NCBI GenBank assembly: GCA_000512085.1
Contig: ASPP01028993.1
Coordinates: 1-22,231 of the forward strand
Direction of reading: 5' to 3'
Length of the DNA: 22,231 nt
From: Reticulomyxa filosa
Lineage: Eukaryota > Foraminifera > Reticulomyxidae
The number at the start of each line of letters is the position of its first letter. Position 1 is the stretch's first letter. The translations under genes were made by a program, and so were the position numbers. The notes under the pieces are model-generated. The model saw nothing but the letters and a program-made list of their open reading frames with translations. It ran no database searches and had not been told where the DNA came from. Positions 9,719-20,844 of the stretch are shown here, in pieces.

Positions 9719-11988
9719 ATGGAACCTCGCCTTCCTCGTTTTCGAACAAAACCGCATTTTGACAAGTATTATTTGTCTATTTTGAGTGCAATTTCATCAG
9801 CGTCCTCTCTACCCGAGACACTTTGGCCAACATTGATTAGCTACCTAGGCTTTCACAACGAAGAGATAGTAGTTTCAAAGGGGTCGTGCAGACTTATTCT
9901 TTCCATGTAACCCAAAACAAAAAAAGTTTTATCATCCTTTCAACCGCCAAGAAAACAACAGGCAAAAAGAAAAACACAAATTACAAATGCAAGGGAGTCA
10001 GCCAATGACAAAAGTGAAAGCGGCGAAGTGTTGCGTATAGTAAATTTATATGGATTACTTAATGCCTTGGACAACCTTGAAGACAAAACAGTGGATGTGG
10101 CTCCATGTTTTGATAACTTGCAATTCTTATATAAATTCCTAAGTGCCTCTGGGTGGTGTTCTTATTTCCGATACCGTATTGTTATCAACCCCTACCTTTC
10201 CCCGCACATTTCCTTTGAGACTCTATTTTACCCTTCCAAAAGTTATACACTCTTTTTTTTTTTACCCAACTTTTTTTTTTAATTGTAACAAAAAAAAAAC
10301 AAAAAGAAAAAAGAAAAGAGACAAGAGACAGCGGAGAATTGGACAGAGTGTGGAAAATTCTGCAACGCTTCAATTGGAAAGTATTGGAATGGTGTCATTA
10401 TTTGAATGAAAACACGGAGTATTTGCAACAGCACGCATTTATGCATCAAATGCAGCATATCAATGCATTTGAAATGCAAATGCAAAAAATACAAGAACAA
10501 ATTTTACATGAATTGGATTTGCATCTTCAGCCTTCCGTTTGTCATTTCAGTGTGGCAAGACAGTTTGGGACGAGTGTATTTGATCCACAACGGCAGATGT
10601 TCATTGTCTTTGGCGGATTTGGGGCCAGTCAATTATTGCAAATAAATCACGCCTTGGGATACATACCTCTGACACAAACTGAAGAAGTACATGCACAAAA
10701 CATGCACAAGCCAGTTTCCGATTATTCCAATAAAAAATATTGGGACAAAGGAAAAGCACAGAAAAGCCTTTCACGTAATCGCTTGAACGATACGTTGTGG
10801 ATTGACTCCACTTTTGTGTGTTTGCCGCAGCAATCGACACCGAGTGTCTATGACACTCTTGTCGAGGACAAACGATCGCATAGCACATTTATTAAGCCTC
10901 GAATGCATCATACCAGTGCCTTGTTTGGGGATGTGATGTTTGTGTTTGGTGGCCGTGGCAATCCCAACCAACCAATGAACGATGCCTGGTGTTTAGATTT
11001 GAAAACTAAACAGTGGTACAATGTCACACCAAGCAATGACACCATGTTGTATTCGCAATGGCCCTCTTGCCGATATCGTCATGGCATGTGTATTATTACC
11101 GCTAACATTAGCATGGATACCGATCATGTTGATTCCATCTCCAATCAAATTGTCATTTTTGGAGGCATTGGAGGGGCCGGTGTATTGTTGAACGATTGTT
11201 ATCTACTCGAATTCATTCAACCAAAGCAAACCATTGATCCGACTACTGTTTGTCATGATTGTATTAACTCAATCACGCATTCCAGTGTTCAAGTCCTTCG
11301 GTCAGAGTGTATCAGTGATCATTTCACGGGACGTATCCCAAGTGCAAGATGCTCTTTTGCTATGGACTACGTCCCGTCCATGCATGCAATCCTTTTGTTT
11401 GGGGGCTTAGAAACCTTGGACTGTGGCCAAATCCCTACCTTCGATCACAACATCTATGTATTGGATGTACGTCGTCGCAAATGGAACACGCTTCCTACCA
11501 ATGGTTTTTTTTAATTACATATATATGTATATGTATACATGTATATGTGCACATATATGTGTACATGTAATTAACAAAAAAGGTCCACCGGCAATGTATG
11601 GACATCGTTCTTGTCTGATCAAAACTCTTGTGACCAATATGGGCAAGACAACTGGCATTGGATAATAACAGGCGGATTAATGGTCAAGTATGATGATATC
11701 AACTCGTTTACAATTACATATAACGACAGTGTGTGGCTGTTCAATGTGAATACCCGCACGTGGAGTGCATATAAGTGGAGCAATGAAGTGATGCGGGATT
11801 ACATGTTAATCGGACATTCCATTCATGTTTTCACCACTGAAAGCAACGACAATGATAGCCATTATGATATTCCGAACAAACACCACACTATTTTGCGGCT
11901 TGTCGTTACCAGTGGGGGCATCACTGTCTTGTTTTATGGACAAGTCCACGTGCCCGTTTTCACTTGTTCAATTACTCTTCCGGAATAA
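9719..11988 (+). CDS. Kelch-repeat protein with helical N-terminus
   Basis: Exons are 9719-9906, 9952-10152, 10347-11503 and 11583-11988. The first 200 residues look helical; LPETLWPTLISYLGF is faintly F-box-like, and a Gln/Met-rich helix (MHQMQHINAFEMQMQKIQEQ) follows. From about residue 190 there are kelch repeats, each with a GG pair and a following Trp: IVFGGFGAS, RMHHTSALF..FVFGGRGNP, CRYRHGMCII..VIFGGIGGAG, ARCSFAMDY..LLFGGLETL..RRRKWNTLP, GPPAMYGHRSC..WIITGGL..TRTWSAYKW. They should form one beta-propeller for protein binding. An in-frame TAA at 9908-9910 is removed by the proposed 45-nt intron. The last exon needs either one extra base near GGG (11641-11643) or a 35-nt intron at 11613-11647. 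Function unknown. Confidence 0.75.
11504..11582 (+). other. Kelch-gene intron almost filled by an alternating purine-pyrimidine tract
   Basis: Donor G|GTTTTTT at 11504 and acceptor AAAAAAG ending at 11582; phase 1 joins PTNG to PPAMYGHRS. From 11517 to 11568 it is almost entirely alternating purine and pyrimidine (acatatatatgtatatgtat and onward), largely self-complementary. Confidence 0.7.
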
Positions 11989-12429
11989 GTCCACTATCTT
12001 TGGACAATTGCTTTATTGTGTTGTTACTCTTTTTTTTTGTTGAAAAAATTACAAACGCACTATTTTGTAGTTTAAAAATGTCAGAAGGTACATGCCAGTA
12101 CTACCTTGTTGTATTATTGCTTATCTTCTAAAATAGTTTCAATTCTACGTGCAAAAAAAAGGAAATTATCTCAATTTCGTAAATTGTTACTCACAATTTG
12201 AACCTAGTTGTTAACACTTTCAAACCAAGGTTAAGTAGCAAAAGAAATTGTCCTGGTAGACATAATGACAACACTATTCACAAAAGTTATGAGTTGTGAA
12301 ATCACTCTCTTTGTTTGATTGACAATACAATTTAAAGTTATTTTGAAATTTACAAAGATATGTTGGATTAATTTCTCAACAACAAAAATAACGATTCTGT
12401 TGTCCTATTTGATCATTCTTTCACACGTT
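11989..12429. other. Convergent 3' spacer
   Basis: Two genes end towards each other across these 441 bases. No open frame of note and no recognisable RNA; presumably both 3' untranslated regions and poly(A) sites. Confidence 0.4.
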
Positions 12430-14836
12430 TTAAAAGCTTTTCCACAGTTGGACTATTTTATCACAAAAGCAAGATACAATAATGTTATTATCCGGCGAGA
12501 TATCAAATCCAGTAATTTTCGAGTATTCTTTCAATTCTTGTAGCTCCATTGCCACCTTCAGATCCCATAATTGAATTTTGGAGCTTTCAACACACGATAC
12601 AAGCATTTGTCCATCCGAAGTAAATCGTACTTCCATATTTATGTCGTAATTCGAATAATATGGATACGACAGCTTTGTCTTGGTTTGTATTGCTTGCACC
12701 TCTTTTCCAGACATGGTGTCCCAAAGTTGAATTTTTCCATTCTTTGCAATGGTTGCGATGATGTCTCCATCAGGTGAAAATTGAATTGTTGCAATATCAC
12801 TGAAATAGTGGGATAATTTCATTAGTTCGCTTCCTGTCTGTACACTCCACAATTGAATAAGTCCATATTGCGCAATAAATGCAAGTATATTACCATCTGG
12901 AGAGAAGCGTATATCATTAATTTTTGTTGTATCGCTTCTAAATGTTCGAATTTCTTTTCCTGATTCCGCAGCGAATATTCGGATGAGTCCATCCGATACA
13001 AAAAGGCATTGGATTCCATCCCCTGAAAATTGGCCATGGGTGATGTTGCTCATATTAATCTTTATTTGTTTCATTTCTTGTCCTGATTTCACATTCCATA
13101 ATCGAATTGTACTATCTTTTGAGCATGACATTATCTCCTTTCCATTTGCTGAATATTGAAAGCCATAAATCAAATTCGAATGTCCCACCAAACTTTGAAT
13201 TTTCTTTTCCGACTTTATATCCCATATTTGAATAATATAACTATCAGTCGATAAGGCAATATTTATGCAATCAGGGGAAAATTTTACATTGCCTTTGGTA
13301 TTCAAGTCTAGTTTAAACTTTTTAAATTCTTTGAAATATTTCATCTATTGATGTATGTGTTTTATTGGTTTGATATAAACATTAGAAGAAATAAACAATT
13401 GATAAAGATTACCACATACCAATAAGTATCGTGAAAGGATCAGATAAAAATCATCAATCCATCCAGGTTTAACGCATAATGACCGGAGCCAATATCGTAT
13501 AATGGTTTCAATTTCTTTTTGTCTCTTGGTGTTTGTGAATTAATTATACGTGAAAAAATGAAGTGTTAGTATGTGTTTTGAACTTCACTGCCGCCAAAGC
13601 AAAAAAATAACAACAACAATAGTGATAAACACAAACAAACTCAACCGGTAATTTTTTCAAGTTAAATTCATATCTCATCGCAGCGATTTCGCCTTTAACT
13701 CGTTTTATATCTTCAATCTCTCTTTCGATATCCTCTTTTTTCCCCTCTTCAATAATCCATTGTTTCTCTTTGGCACTGCATTCGTTCATCCATTTCTTCA
13801 CATTGGTTTTGATATGTGTCGATAATATGCAATCATTGTCATCTCTTCCGCCAACAATGTGCACAAATGCATTGCCCTCATCCAGTGCTCCAGCACTACC
13901 ATACATTCCAATTGGCAAATTGTGTTCAAATTGCATCCATTTGTTTTGTGCCACAGAATATCGATATGCTTTGTTGGATGCAACAGCATCAACACCACCA
14001 TGCCCACCAAAAAACAGGATGAAGTCATTAATATAGAAATAAGTATAAAAACTGAATAATCTAAGAGTCGAACATACACGGATTTTGCAAAATCGAAATT
14101 GGTTGTTGTCTTCATGATAGTTAATCAACAGCCCCATTTTGTCACAAAACAACAACATCTCATGCTCATTTTTTTTGCTTTGAATATCTTCTGTTTCATT
14201 TGCTTTGTGGGTGGATACAAAGCAATGGTACCATATACAGTTTCCAATTGGCAAAGTGCTATTGCTGACATATTTAAATGTATTCAAATCAAATAAATCA
14301 ATATTGTTTGGACGATAGGTAATAAACAACAAATTGTTATTACTGCCCCCGATTATTGCACGAGCTCCACGATAGTCATCTTGCTTTCTTCCAATCAAAA
14401 TTACCTTGTCTTCATTGTTGGTAAAAGGGACCCATTGATTATATGGCTTGCCTTTATCTTTTTCAATCGCACTTGCTTTATCGTCCCAAACGCTCACATA
14501 TCTCATCATCAATGTATGCTTTGGCTTATACTCTGCTTGTCCTCCGATTGACAATAAGGTTATGTCATTCGCATTGCTCGTATTCACACGCTTCACCACA
14601 GTGTGTCCGAGTAGCGTCACTTCACTTGGGTATGAACAGATACGCTTATAGCGATTTGTGACAGTATGATATGAATAACATTCGTTATTGCGATAACCAC
14701 CACAAATCAGAATTTCGTTTTTGTGAAAAACACATTGACCGTCAGAAAGCGGTGTAGGCAAAGAGGCCAAATTATTAAAGAGGGTCTCGGTATTGGTATG
14801 CACGCTTTGCTTTGCGCTGCTATTATTTGGATCCAT
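12430..14836 (-). CDS. Kelch-WD40 fusion protein, Reticulomyxa-type
   Basis: Three exons (14836-13646, 13524-13420, 13344-12430) join in phase 0 to give 736 residues. Residues 1-397 are a kelch propeller (GQCVFHKNEILICGGY, ITLLSIGGQAEY, ARAIIGGSNNNLLF, ILFFGGHGGVDAV, VHIVGGRDDNDC) ending in a charged coiled coil (KKEDIEREIEDIKRVKGEI). Exon 2 is a 35-residue helix-rich linker (IIRYWLR, PGWIDDF) that I associate with R. filosa kelch and WD40 proteins. Residues 433-736 carry seven WD40 repeats (SPDG and IQLWD units), a full second propeller with no catalytic residues. Start: ATG at 14834-14836. The WD40 exon also begins with ATG (13344), so two separate genes remain possible; the in-frame linker exon argues for one. 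Likely a protein scaffold; partners unknown. Confidence 0.75.
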
Positions 14837-15142
14837 TTTTATAATGACAAATTAGTTTTTGCTATGAAGAGAAAATCCTGAAAAAAGCATGCGACAATTC
14901 GTTAGTCCGAAATTTAAACCTTTCGTTAGGGTTAAGTATCGTCTATTTGTATTTTTACAAAAAAAAAACATGAAATGTAGAAACCAATGGCGTCCTAAAA
15001 ATGTTTTCAGACCTGAATCTCACATTGTCTTTCCTAAGCTGACGACACTGGTTGGTTGCATAAAATGCGTTTTCTACTTGTTTTTTGCTCTTCATGTGAA
15101 CCAGCTATTTACAAGATTTAACTAAACAAAGAAAAAAATAAA
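14837..15142. promoter_or_regulatory. Divergent spacer upstream of kelch-WD40 and Hint genes
   Basis: About 306 bases between two divergent starts, so it should hold both promoters. A 78-codon + strand frame (14889-15125) has no recognisable domain. I see no defensible motif. Confidence 0.35.
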
Positions 15143-16313
15143 ATGAACTTTTTTCTATCAGGAATTTCTTCAGCCCTTTTTGTAAACATATTGGCAATTA
15201 ACATTACCTTACGGTTGATTGTTGCATTAAAGAAAAGTTTGAAAAAAGAGAAGGGAAAAGTATCACATCAAAAAGTATTGATTTGTTGAAACCAGAAGAA
15301 AGAAGAGACATGGCGAAGCGTGTGAACCGACAATTGAAGAAGCAGTTGGAAGAGCAAAAGAATTTGGAAGATGAATTGGAAAAGCTACAAAACGCAAAGG
15401 ACCCAAAGGAATCATGTGCAGAAGTAATAAAGTTACTCAACAGTACATCACTGGACCCAATGCCAGACCGTGGTATGTGTGTTGCGTGTTCATGTGGTTT
15501 ATATTTATCCCTTTTATAGAGGAGGGGAAAGAGAAAAGGGCGAGGAAAGAAAATAAAAATCTTTTTTATTTTTAAAAAGTCATAAACCAAACTAAGAAGC
15601 AAAGGGGGGAAAAAAAAGAAAATAATCCATTTGTGCAAGTAAGCAGTTGTTTCGTTGCTGGAACGGAAATATTAGTAAGCAAAGCAGGTGAACACAAAAA
15701 GATTGAGGACTTAGAAATCGGTGATACGGTGATATGCTTGGTGCCTACCCATGGAACGTTTAAGGAGAGCATCGACTGTGACATCAAAGATATCCCCAAA
15801 CACTTTGTAGATGCTGTTGTCACTGCTATTCACAAATCGCCTGCTTTTCACATTTGTTCTATCCAATATCGCAACCAATCCACAGTTTTTATTATTATTT
15901 GTTTATTTATTTTCTATAGTACTTTTTTTTTATCATCTAAGAAAACGTATACATAATCGTGTATGCATATAAATCGGTTATGTTATATTTGTTTATGGAA
16001 TTTATATGTTTTTGAATAGAATGAAGAACGCACGATAGAATGCACAGACAGCCATCCACTGTATGTGTACAAAGAGGGGTGGAAAAATGTAAGCGGCGTT
16101 GCCAAAAGACAGTACGCGTTTGAAATTGGAACACTCAAAGTTGGAGATGCATTGTGCCTACAAAGCGGAGACCTGGCGTACATCACTCATATTCATCGCA
16201 CATGTCTCAAAGACCCCATCACTGTGTTCAATCTAACTGCTTCCAAGGGACACACTTTTTTTGCCAATCATGTGTTTGTTCATAACAAATGTGGTCCCTG
16301 CGCCATTTTATAA
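15143..16313 (+). CDS. Coiled-coil protein with C-terminal Hint domain and CaaX-like end
   Basis: Exons 15143-15181, 15238-15472, 15640-15884 and 16020-16313 give 270 residues with all phases closing. Residues 1-91 contain a charged coiled coil (RRDMAKRVNRQLKKQLEEQK, then LEDELEKLQ). Residues 95-262 are a Hint domain, the self-processing fold of hedgehog and inteins: CFVAGTEI at 95-102 (nucleophile Cys95), IEDLEIGDTV, CTDSHPLYV (the TxxH motif, His185), LKVGDALCLQSG, VFNLTASKGHTFFANHVFVHN at the end. The His-Asn pair is followed by KCGPCAIL and the stop. Cys95 could allow an N-S acyl shift releasing the N-terminal part. CAIL is a plausible CaaX box; its final Leu favours geranylgeranylation. 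'VHNKC' endings are usual in bacterial polymorphic-protein Hint domains. The first exon (MNFFLSGISSALF) is the least certain part. Confidence 0.82.
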
Positions 16314-17823
16314 GGCATTAATGCATTTTTTTTCCCTTTACCTTTGAGCTGTGGTAAACGCTCTATATGGGGCTTGTTTGGCCTGTGTTTTATTGGGGGG
16401 ATTTTTTTCCTTCTCCACTGTTTGTAGAGTTCTTGAATCCCACTTGATTGTGTTTGTTTGAAAGTTTCTATGTTTGACGGATATTCATTGGACTGTGGAA
16501 ATTGTCTTTTTTTTGGTTGTTCGTTTTGTTTCTTTACCTTAAAATTGTTAGAAAAGCAGTACCAAAACTCTGGGATAGGACATCATTAAATTTTTTACAT
16601 TTTAATCTTGTAAAAAAGTTTGGCAAGTTTGCTTTGGAATACTTAACGGAGCTATACAAATAAAGAAGCTGCTTGTGATGGACAAAATAGTAAATGGCAA
16701 AATCATGTGAATCAATAGTAGTTTGTTCGGTCATTACTACAGATAAGTGAGTTATAAACATCGACACTTGCATGAAGACATACTTTTTTCCTAGTTGTTA
16801 AGAAAATACTTTCATCCATTTGTTCGGAAGTAAATGCATGAAACAGTAGGAACTTTTTGCATAACTTTCGTCCCAGTTTTAAAAAATCCTGTGTTCCATT
16901 TGGTAAATCAAAAAAGTTTTTTTTTGTAACAAATAAACAAAAATAAAGTTTTAAACAAATTTAAAATATCCAAATGTTTACAATCAAAATTGTACTGTTT
17001 TAACGCCAGCGTTTGATAACAATAACATTTTAAGATTTGAAAAAACGCATTCTTCAAAATTTAGCATATTTGGCATTTTATATTTACCGCATAATTTTTT
17101 TTGAGCCATTTCATGAACTATTTGCCTCGGTATGTTTTAAAACTTGCCTTGTCCGGCATCAGAGTATGAATTTTTTCTAGTTTCCATCAGGAGCATTTTT
17201 TATCTCTTGTACCATCAACAAAAAAAAGCAAGTGGAAAGCATGATTTGTGTGAAAAACAATTTTGAATTAAATGTAAATGGAATTACAAAAGCAAAAGCA
17301 TACATTTAAGAAATTAACAAAGAAAATATTTGGCATTGAGAAAATCTTCTCTATTCCTGAATTTCCAAGTATTTGTCCCTAATTTTGTTCGAGCGTAACC
17401 AATCCTCAAAGGTTGGTTTCCACTTGCAAGTTATTTTCAACTAACAAACGTAAAATAGAATGTAAAGTCAAAAGGGAAAAAAACCTTAAAACAAATTCTT
17501 CCCTCCATCAACTAACTGAAACTGTGCTTTTTTTTTTTGGAAGCAAGGAACGAAGGAAAAAAAAAAAGGATGATAAACACTGTCACAGAAAAACAAAACA
17601 ATCGTTAAAAAACAGAGGGAAAACATAAACAAAGGACACAATATGACATACACTCGCATTAAAGAAAAAAAACATCAACAATAAAATCTAAGAATGTTTT
17701 CAAATCGTTCAAAACAAAAAAAAATGTAAATGGTTTTTTTAAAACTTGTTCGGGCTTGTTTTTTTTTCTCTCTCCCCCCTCTTTCGTGATTTGTTTCCTC
17801 TGCCACCGTGTGACCATTAATGA
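16314..17823. other. Convergent intergenic region, 1.5 kb
   Basis: The 3' flanks of two converging genes. The open frames at 16534-16773 (-) and 17413-17628 (+) are short, the latter lysine-rich from A runs; neither is recognisable. Many A and T runs. No tRNA, snRNA or transposon signature seen. Confidence 0.4.
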
Positions 17824-18876
17824 TTATTTTAAATCTTTGTTGGCAAAATAATCTTTCAGCTGGAACAACTCCTTTTGGTCAACGGTGGAATTTAAGTGCT
17901 GATTGAACTCAACAGTCCAGGGGACGAAAACAACTTCAAGCAAGCGAGACACAAACAACTCGTATAAAAACATCCATTCTTTGGAATGTGTCACCAACAA
18001 GTGCTGCAGATGCAAAGAAAGAGCGGTTTTGATCTCCGAGCAAATACGCTTTACGTCAGACGATTGGTTATGCAAAGATAGCTCACATGTCAGCACTAAA
18101 CCGCAGCCACGTACTAACACACACACACAAACACACGTACACGTATACATGCACGTAATGTATACGTATATTTTATTATTCCCTGCATGAAAATTCAATT
18201 TCATTGTGAATGTGAGCTACTGTTTGTAAAGTGACAGACACAAACCTCTTACTTCCCTTTTTTTTTTTTTTTTAAAAAAAAAAGGGACAAACCAATAGGA
18301 GTATTGGTAACATAATTAATGCGATGGAAAAAGTAATCACGGCAGACAGTGGCAACGATGAAGGAGTGAATGTGCTCATTGATATCGCGCAGCTTTTGAA
18401 CAAGGGATGGCTTCCAACTCTGGAGTTGCGACTTCAAAGAGCCCGAGCCGTCGAATTTGAAGTCCACACGCTCCCAGATTTCATAGGAGAAGGACTGCCC
18501 CGGGTACTGTTCCAGCAAATGCGGCGACGACGGCAACAAAGGCGGCGGTGGTGATGTTGACAACGGCAGTGCGAATGGGGACGGAGCGTTGGCAAGAATG
18601 GTATCCGTGGCGCTGCTGTGAGGATGGGAGGTACGAGTGGTTATTCCGTACACGTAGTCATAGGCAAGTGGTTTCCAAGCACCCTCTAACTTTGCTGCTG
18701 ACGACACCGAGGCTGCGTCAATATCTACAAAGGGCATTGTCAATGGACCACAATAACAACCATATTTATATTTACCAATGGTCTCACAAAATGTAAACAC
18801 CAATTTTTTCAAATGTGTTTGTTTCGAAAACACCGACCATGCTTCCGTATTTGGATTTACGATTTTTTTGGAGTTA

Positions 18877-18937
<61 letters not shown>

Positions 18938-19985
18938 CATTATTTTTATTGTTATTATTATTGTTATTGTTTGAAGGTTTCTCCAATTTCATTACTTTGA
19001 GTAAGTGGATCTTTGGCATGGCCAAAAAAGAGCGTTGAAAATGAGGTGCAACGGAAGCGGAGGAGGCGGAGACTTGGACGGACACGGGTGTGTATGGAAC
19101 GTGGTTCAGTTCGATACGAGTATGTTGATGGACAAAGGAAACGAAGGTGTGTCCGCTGTATTTCATGGCGTTGATTTGTTGCGCGAGCATCGCTACCATC
19201 GGCACGTTGGGACGGACATTGGGATAGAGCTGAATGTGATCGTATGCGTACTCCATGCCCATCAAAAAGCCGCAGCAACACTTGGGCTCCAATGGGTATT
19301 TGCGGATCACGCAATCACTTTTCACGCACTCATTGCTTTGCACATACTCCTCAATACCGTCCAAGTCGTCAACTGTTTTTCTTATCATCGACAAATGCAA
19401 CACCGGATTTGCTGCTGCTGTTGCTGTCGCTACTGCTGTTGCTGCTATCATACCGCCGCTATTGCTAGTATTGCTAGTCGTACTATTGTTGCTATTACTA
19501 TGGCCACGACCATGGCCATTACCATTGCTATTGCTAATGCTATTATTACTGTTACTGTTCATGCTATCACTATTGCTGTCCATGACACACACTTCTTCTT
19601 TTCTTAAACATTGTACTTTCGTACTTGTCGTCGTGGATGGTTCCAAGTAATCACCACCCGTTTGACCGATTCTTGCACTCAAGTCGTTTTGCTTGTGCTC
19701 TTTCTTCTCTCTTTTTGTTGTTGTTGTATTCACATCGTCACTTTGCATTGACGTCACACCATACACCTTGCTGGGCTCGAGTAACAGTAACACCTCTTGG
19801 CCGCTTTCTATGCTTGTGTTGGTCGTACTGTTCAGGTTTACGTTGTTGCTATTCGCTATCCTGACCGGTCCGACGCTTGCTCTCTTACCACCCTCTTTTG
19901 TAATCGAATTGTTCTTTCCTTCTACTTCTTCCTTGCTCAGGTCCTGTTCGTTGAAACCCACTTTACTTACGTCGGTGAGAAACAT
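17824..19985 (-). CDS. Asn-rich hypothetical protein
   Basis: Two exons (19985-18293 and 18113-17824) join in phase 1 across a 179-nt intron to give about 660 residues. I do not recognise the family. The first third is Ser/Thr/Asn-rich and of low complexity. A more ordered part follows with clustered cysteines (KCCCGFLMGMEYAYDHIQLY) and FVSFVHQHTRIELNHVPYTP. Then comes an almost pure Asn run, then VFTFCETIG, a proline-rich stretch (STSPPPPLLPSSP) and a C-terminal part (FSYEIWERVDFKFDGSG, LQHLLVTHSKEWMFLYELFV). No membrane helix or signal peptide. A 51-nt in-frame stretch (18725-18775) may be a further intron, removing 17 residues with GCYCGPL. ATG at 19983-19985 is the first in frame. A regulatory or scaffold role is only a guess. 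Confidence 0.7.
18114..18292 (-). other. Intron of the Asn-rich gene (179 nt)
   Basis: Donor ATTG|GTTTGT at 18292, acceptor TGTGTTAG ending at 18114, phase 1. It carries a long T/A homopolymer pair (18257-18283) and, beside the acceptor, CA repeats plus an alternating tract (18119-18172). Confidence 0.65.
18878..18970. repeat. ATT trinucleotide repeat encoding poly-Asn
   Basis: About 20 uninterrupted ATT units and then imperfect ones. On the coding (minus) strand they are AAT, so they give a run of Asn with a few Asp and Lys. Likely length-variable. Confidence 0.9.
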
Positions 19986-20844
19986 CTTTTATTCTTTATT
20001 TTCTTTATTTTCCTATTTTCGTTTAAATTATTGTTAATGTAAGAGTCTGTCACCGATTAATTAACACCGACCATGAAAGGGAAAAAGCACAAATCTTAAC
20101 ACAAAAAATCTCTTTGTTACCTCTTGGAAAAAATTGTTCACGCTTCCTTGATTGCTTGTTTTTAAATAATCGCTCTATCGTCGGGTCTAAATTTTAAAAC
20201 ACGTTCGTCTAATTTAAATCCAATTATTTGAGAAAGAACGATTCTTTTTTTATTATTTGCTTCTTATAGCCCATTTTTTTTTAGCGATCCTATAAATTAT
20301 GATAACATTCAAACTTTTAATTTTTTCAATAGTTGGGATTGCTCGCTGATGTGACTATTAGGTATTTTTTTGTATTAATGTATTTTAAGCATTGAAAAAA
20401 CTCCAACATTACTTATTTGTGTAGCTCTTACCATGATGCTAATCATTCAATTTTATTAGAGCAGTTATTCTGGACAAATTAGAATTGCTACAAAGTTGAC
20501 GCATAAATGTGTTAATGACTGAAACTTGAGTCCCTTGCAAACAACTCAAAAAAAAAAGAGACAAAAAATGTTTCACAGTGAGATGTAAGTTTCAATTTTT
20601 TACATATCAATACAAGCACACATAATAAAAAAAGACACACAAAGAAAACAAACAAAAAATGTCTTTTGAACCACCTTTGCTTAAGTTATTATGAAAAAAA
20701 AGTGCATGGTTATGTTTGGCAAATGACATTGAAACGCAAAAAAAAAGAAGATATTTTTCCATTTGCCTCTATTCTAATGATAGATCACCCACCATGCATT
20801 TCTACCAAAAAAAAAATTTTGACAACCCACTCACGTCGACTTGT
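19986..20844. other. Spacer between two minus-strand genes
   Basis: It should contain the promoter of the Asn-rich gene and the 3' end of the proline-rich gene. AT-rich; the small + strand frame 20666-20851 is A-run-derived lysine coding and not credible. No RNA gene seen. Confidence 0.4.

Noticed and set aside
12571-12777. Plus-strand frame opposite the WD40 exon
   Set aside because: Antisense shadow of the WD40 repeats with no domain of its own.
13770-14661. Several plus-strand frames opposite the kelch exon
   Set aside because: Their cysteine- and histidine-rich look comes from reading the kelch codons on the opposite strand.
14889-15125. 78-codon plus-strand frame between the kelch-WD40 and Hint genes
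   Set aside because: No recognisable domain, starts in a divergent spacer, and an upstream exon linking it to the Hint gene is not needed because 15143-15181 provides a start with a good GTAAAC donor.
18778-19864. Leu-, Tyr- or Cys-rich plus-strand frames opposite the Asn-rich gene
   Set aside because: They are translations of the ATT repeat and Ser/Asn codons on the wrong strand.
19959-19985. Consensus donor GTAAGT five codons after the start of the Asn-rich gene
   Set aside because: The nearest acceptor in frame would make a 27-nt intron, and the frame is open without it, so I kept it as coding.
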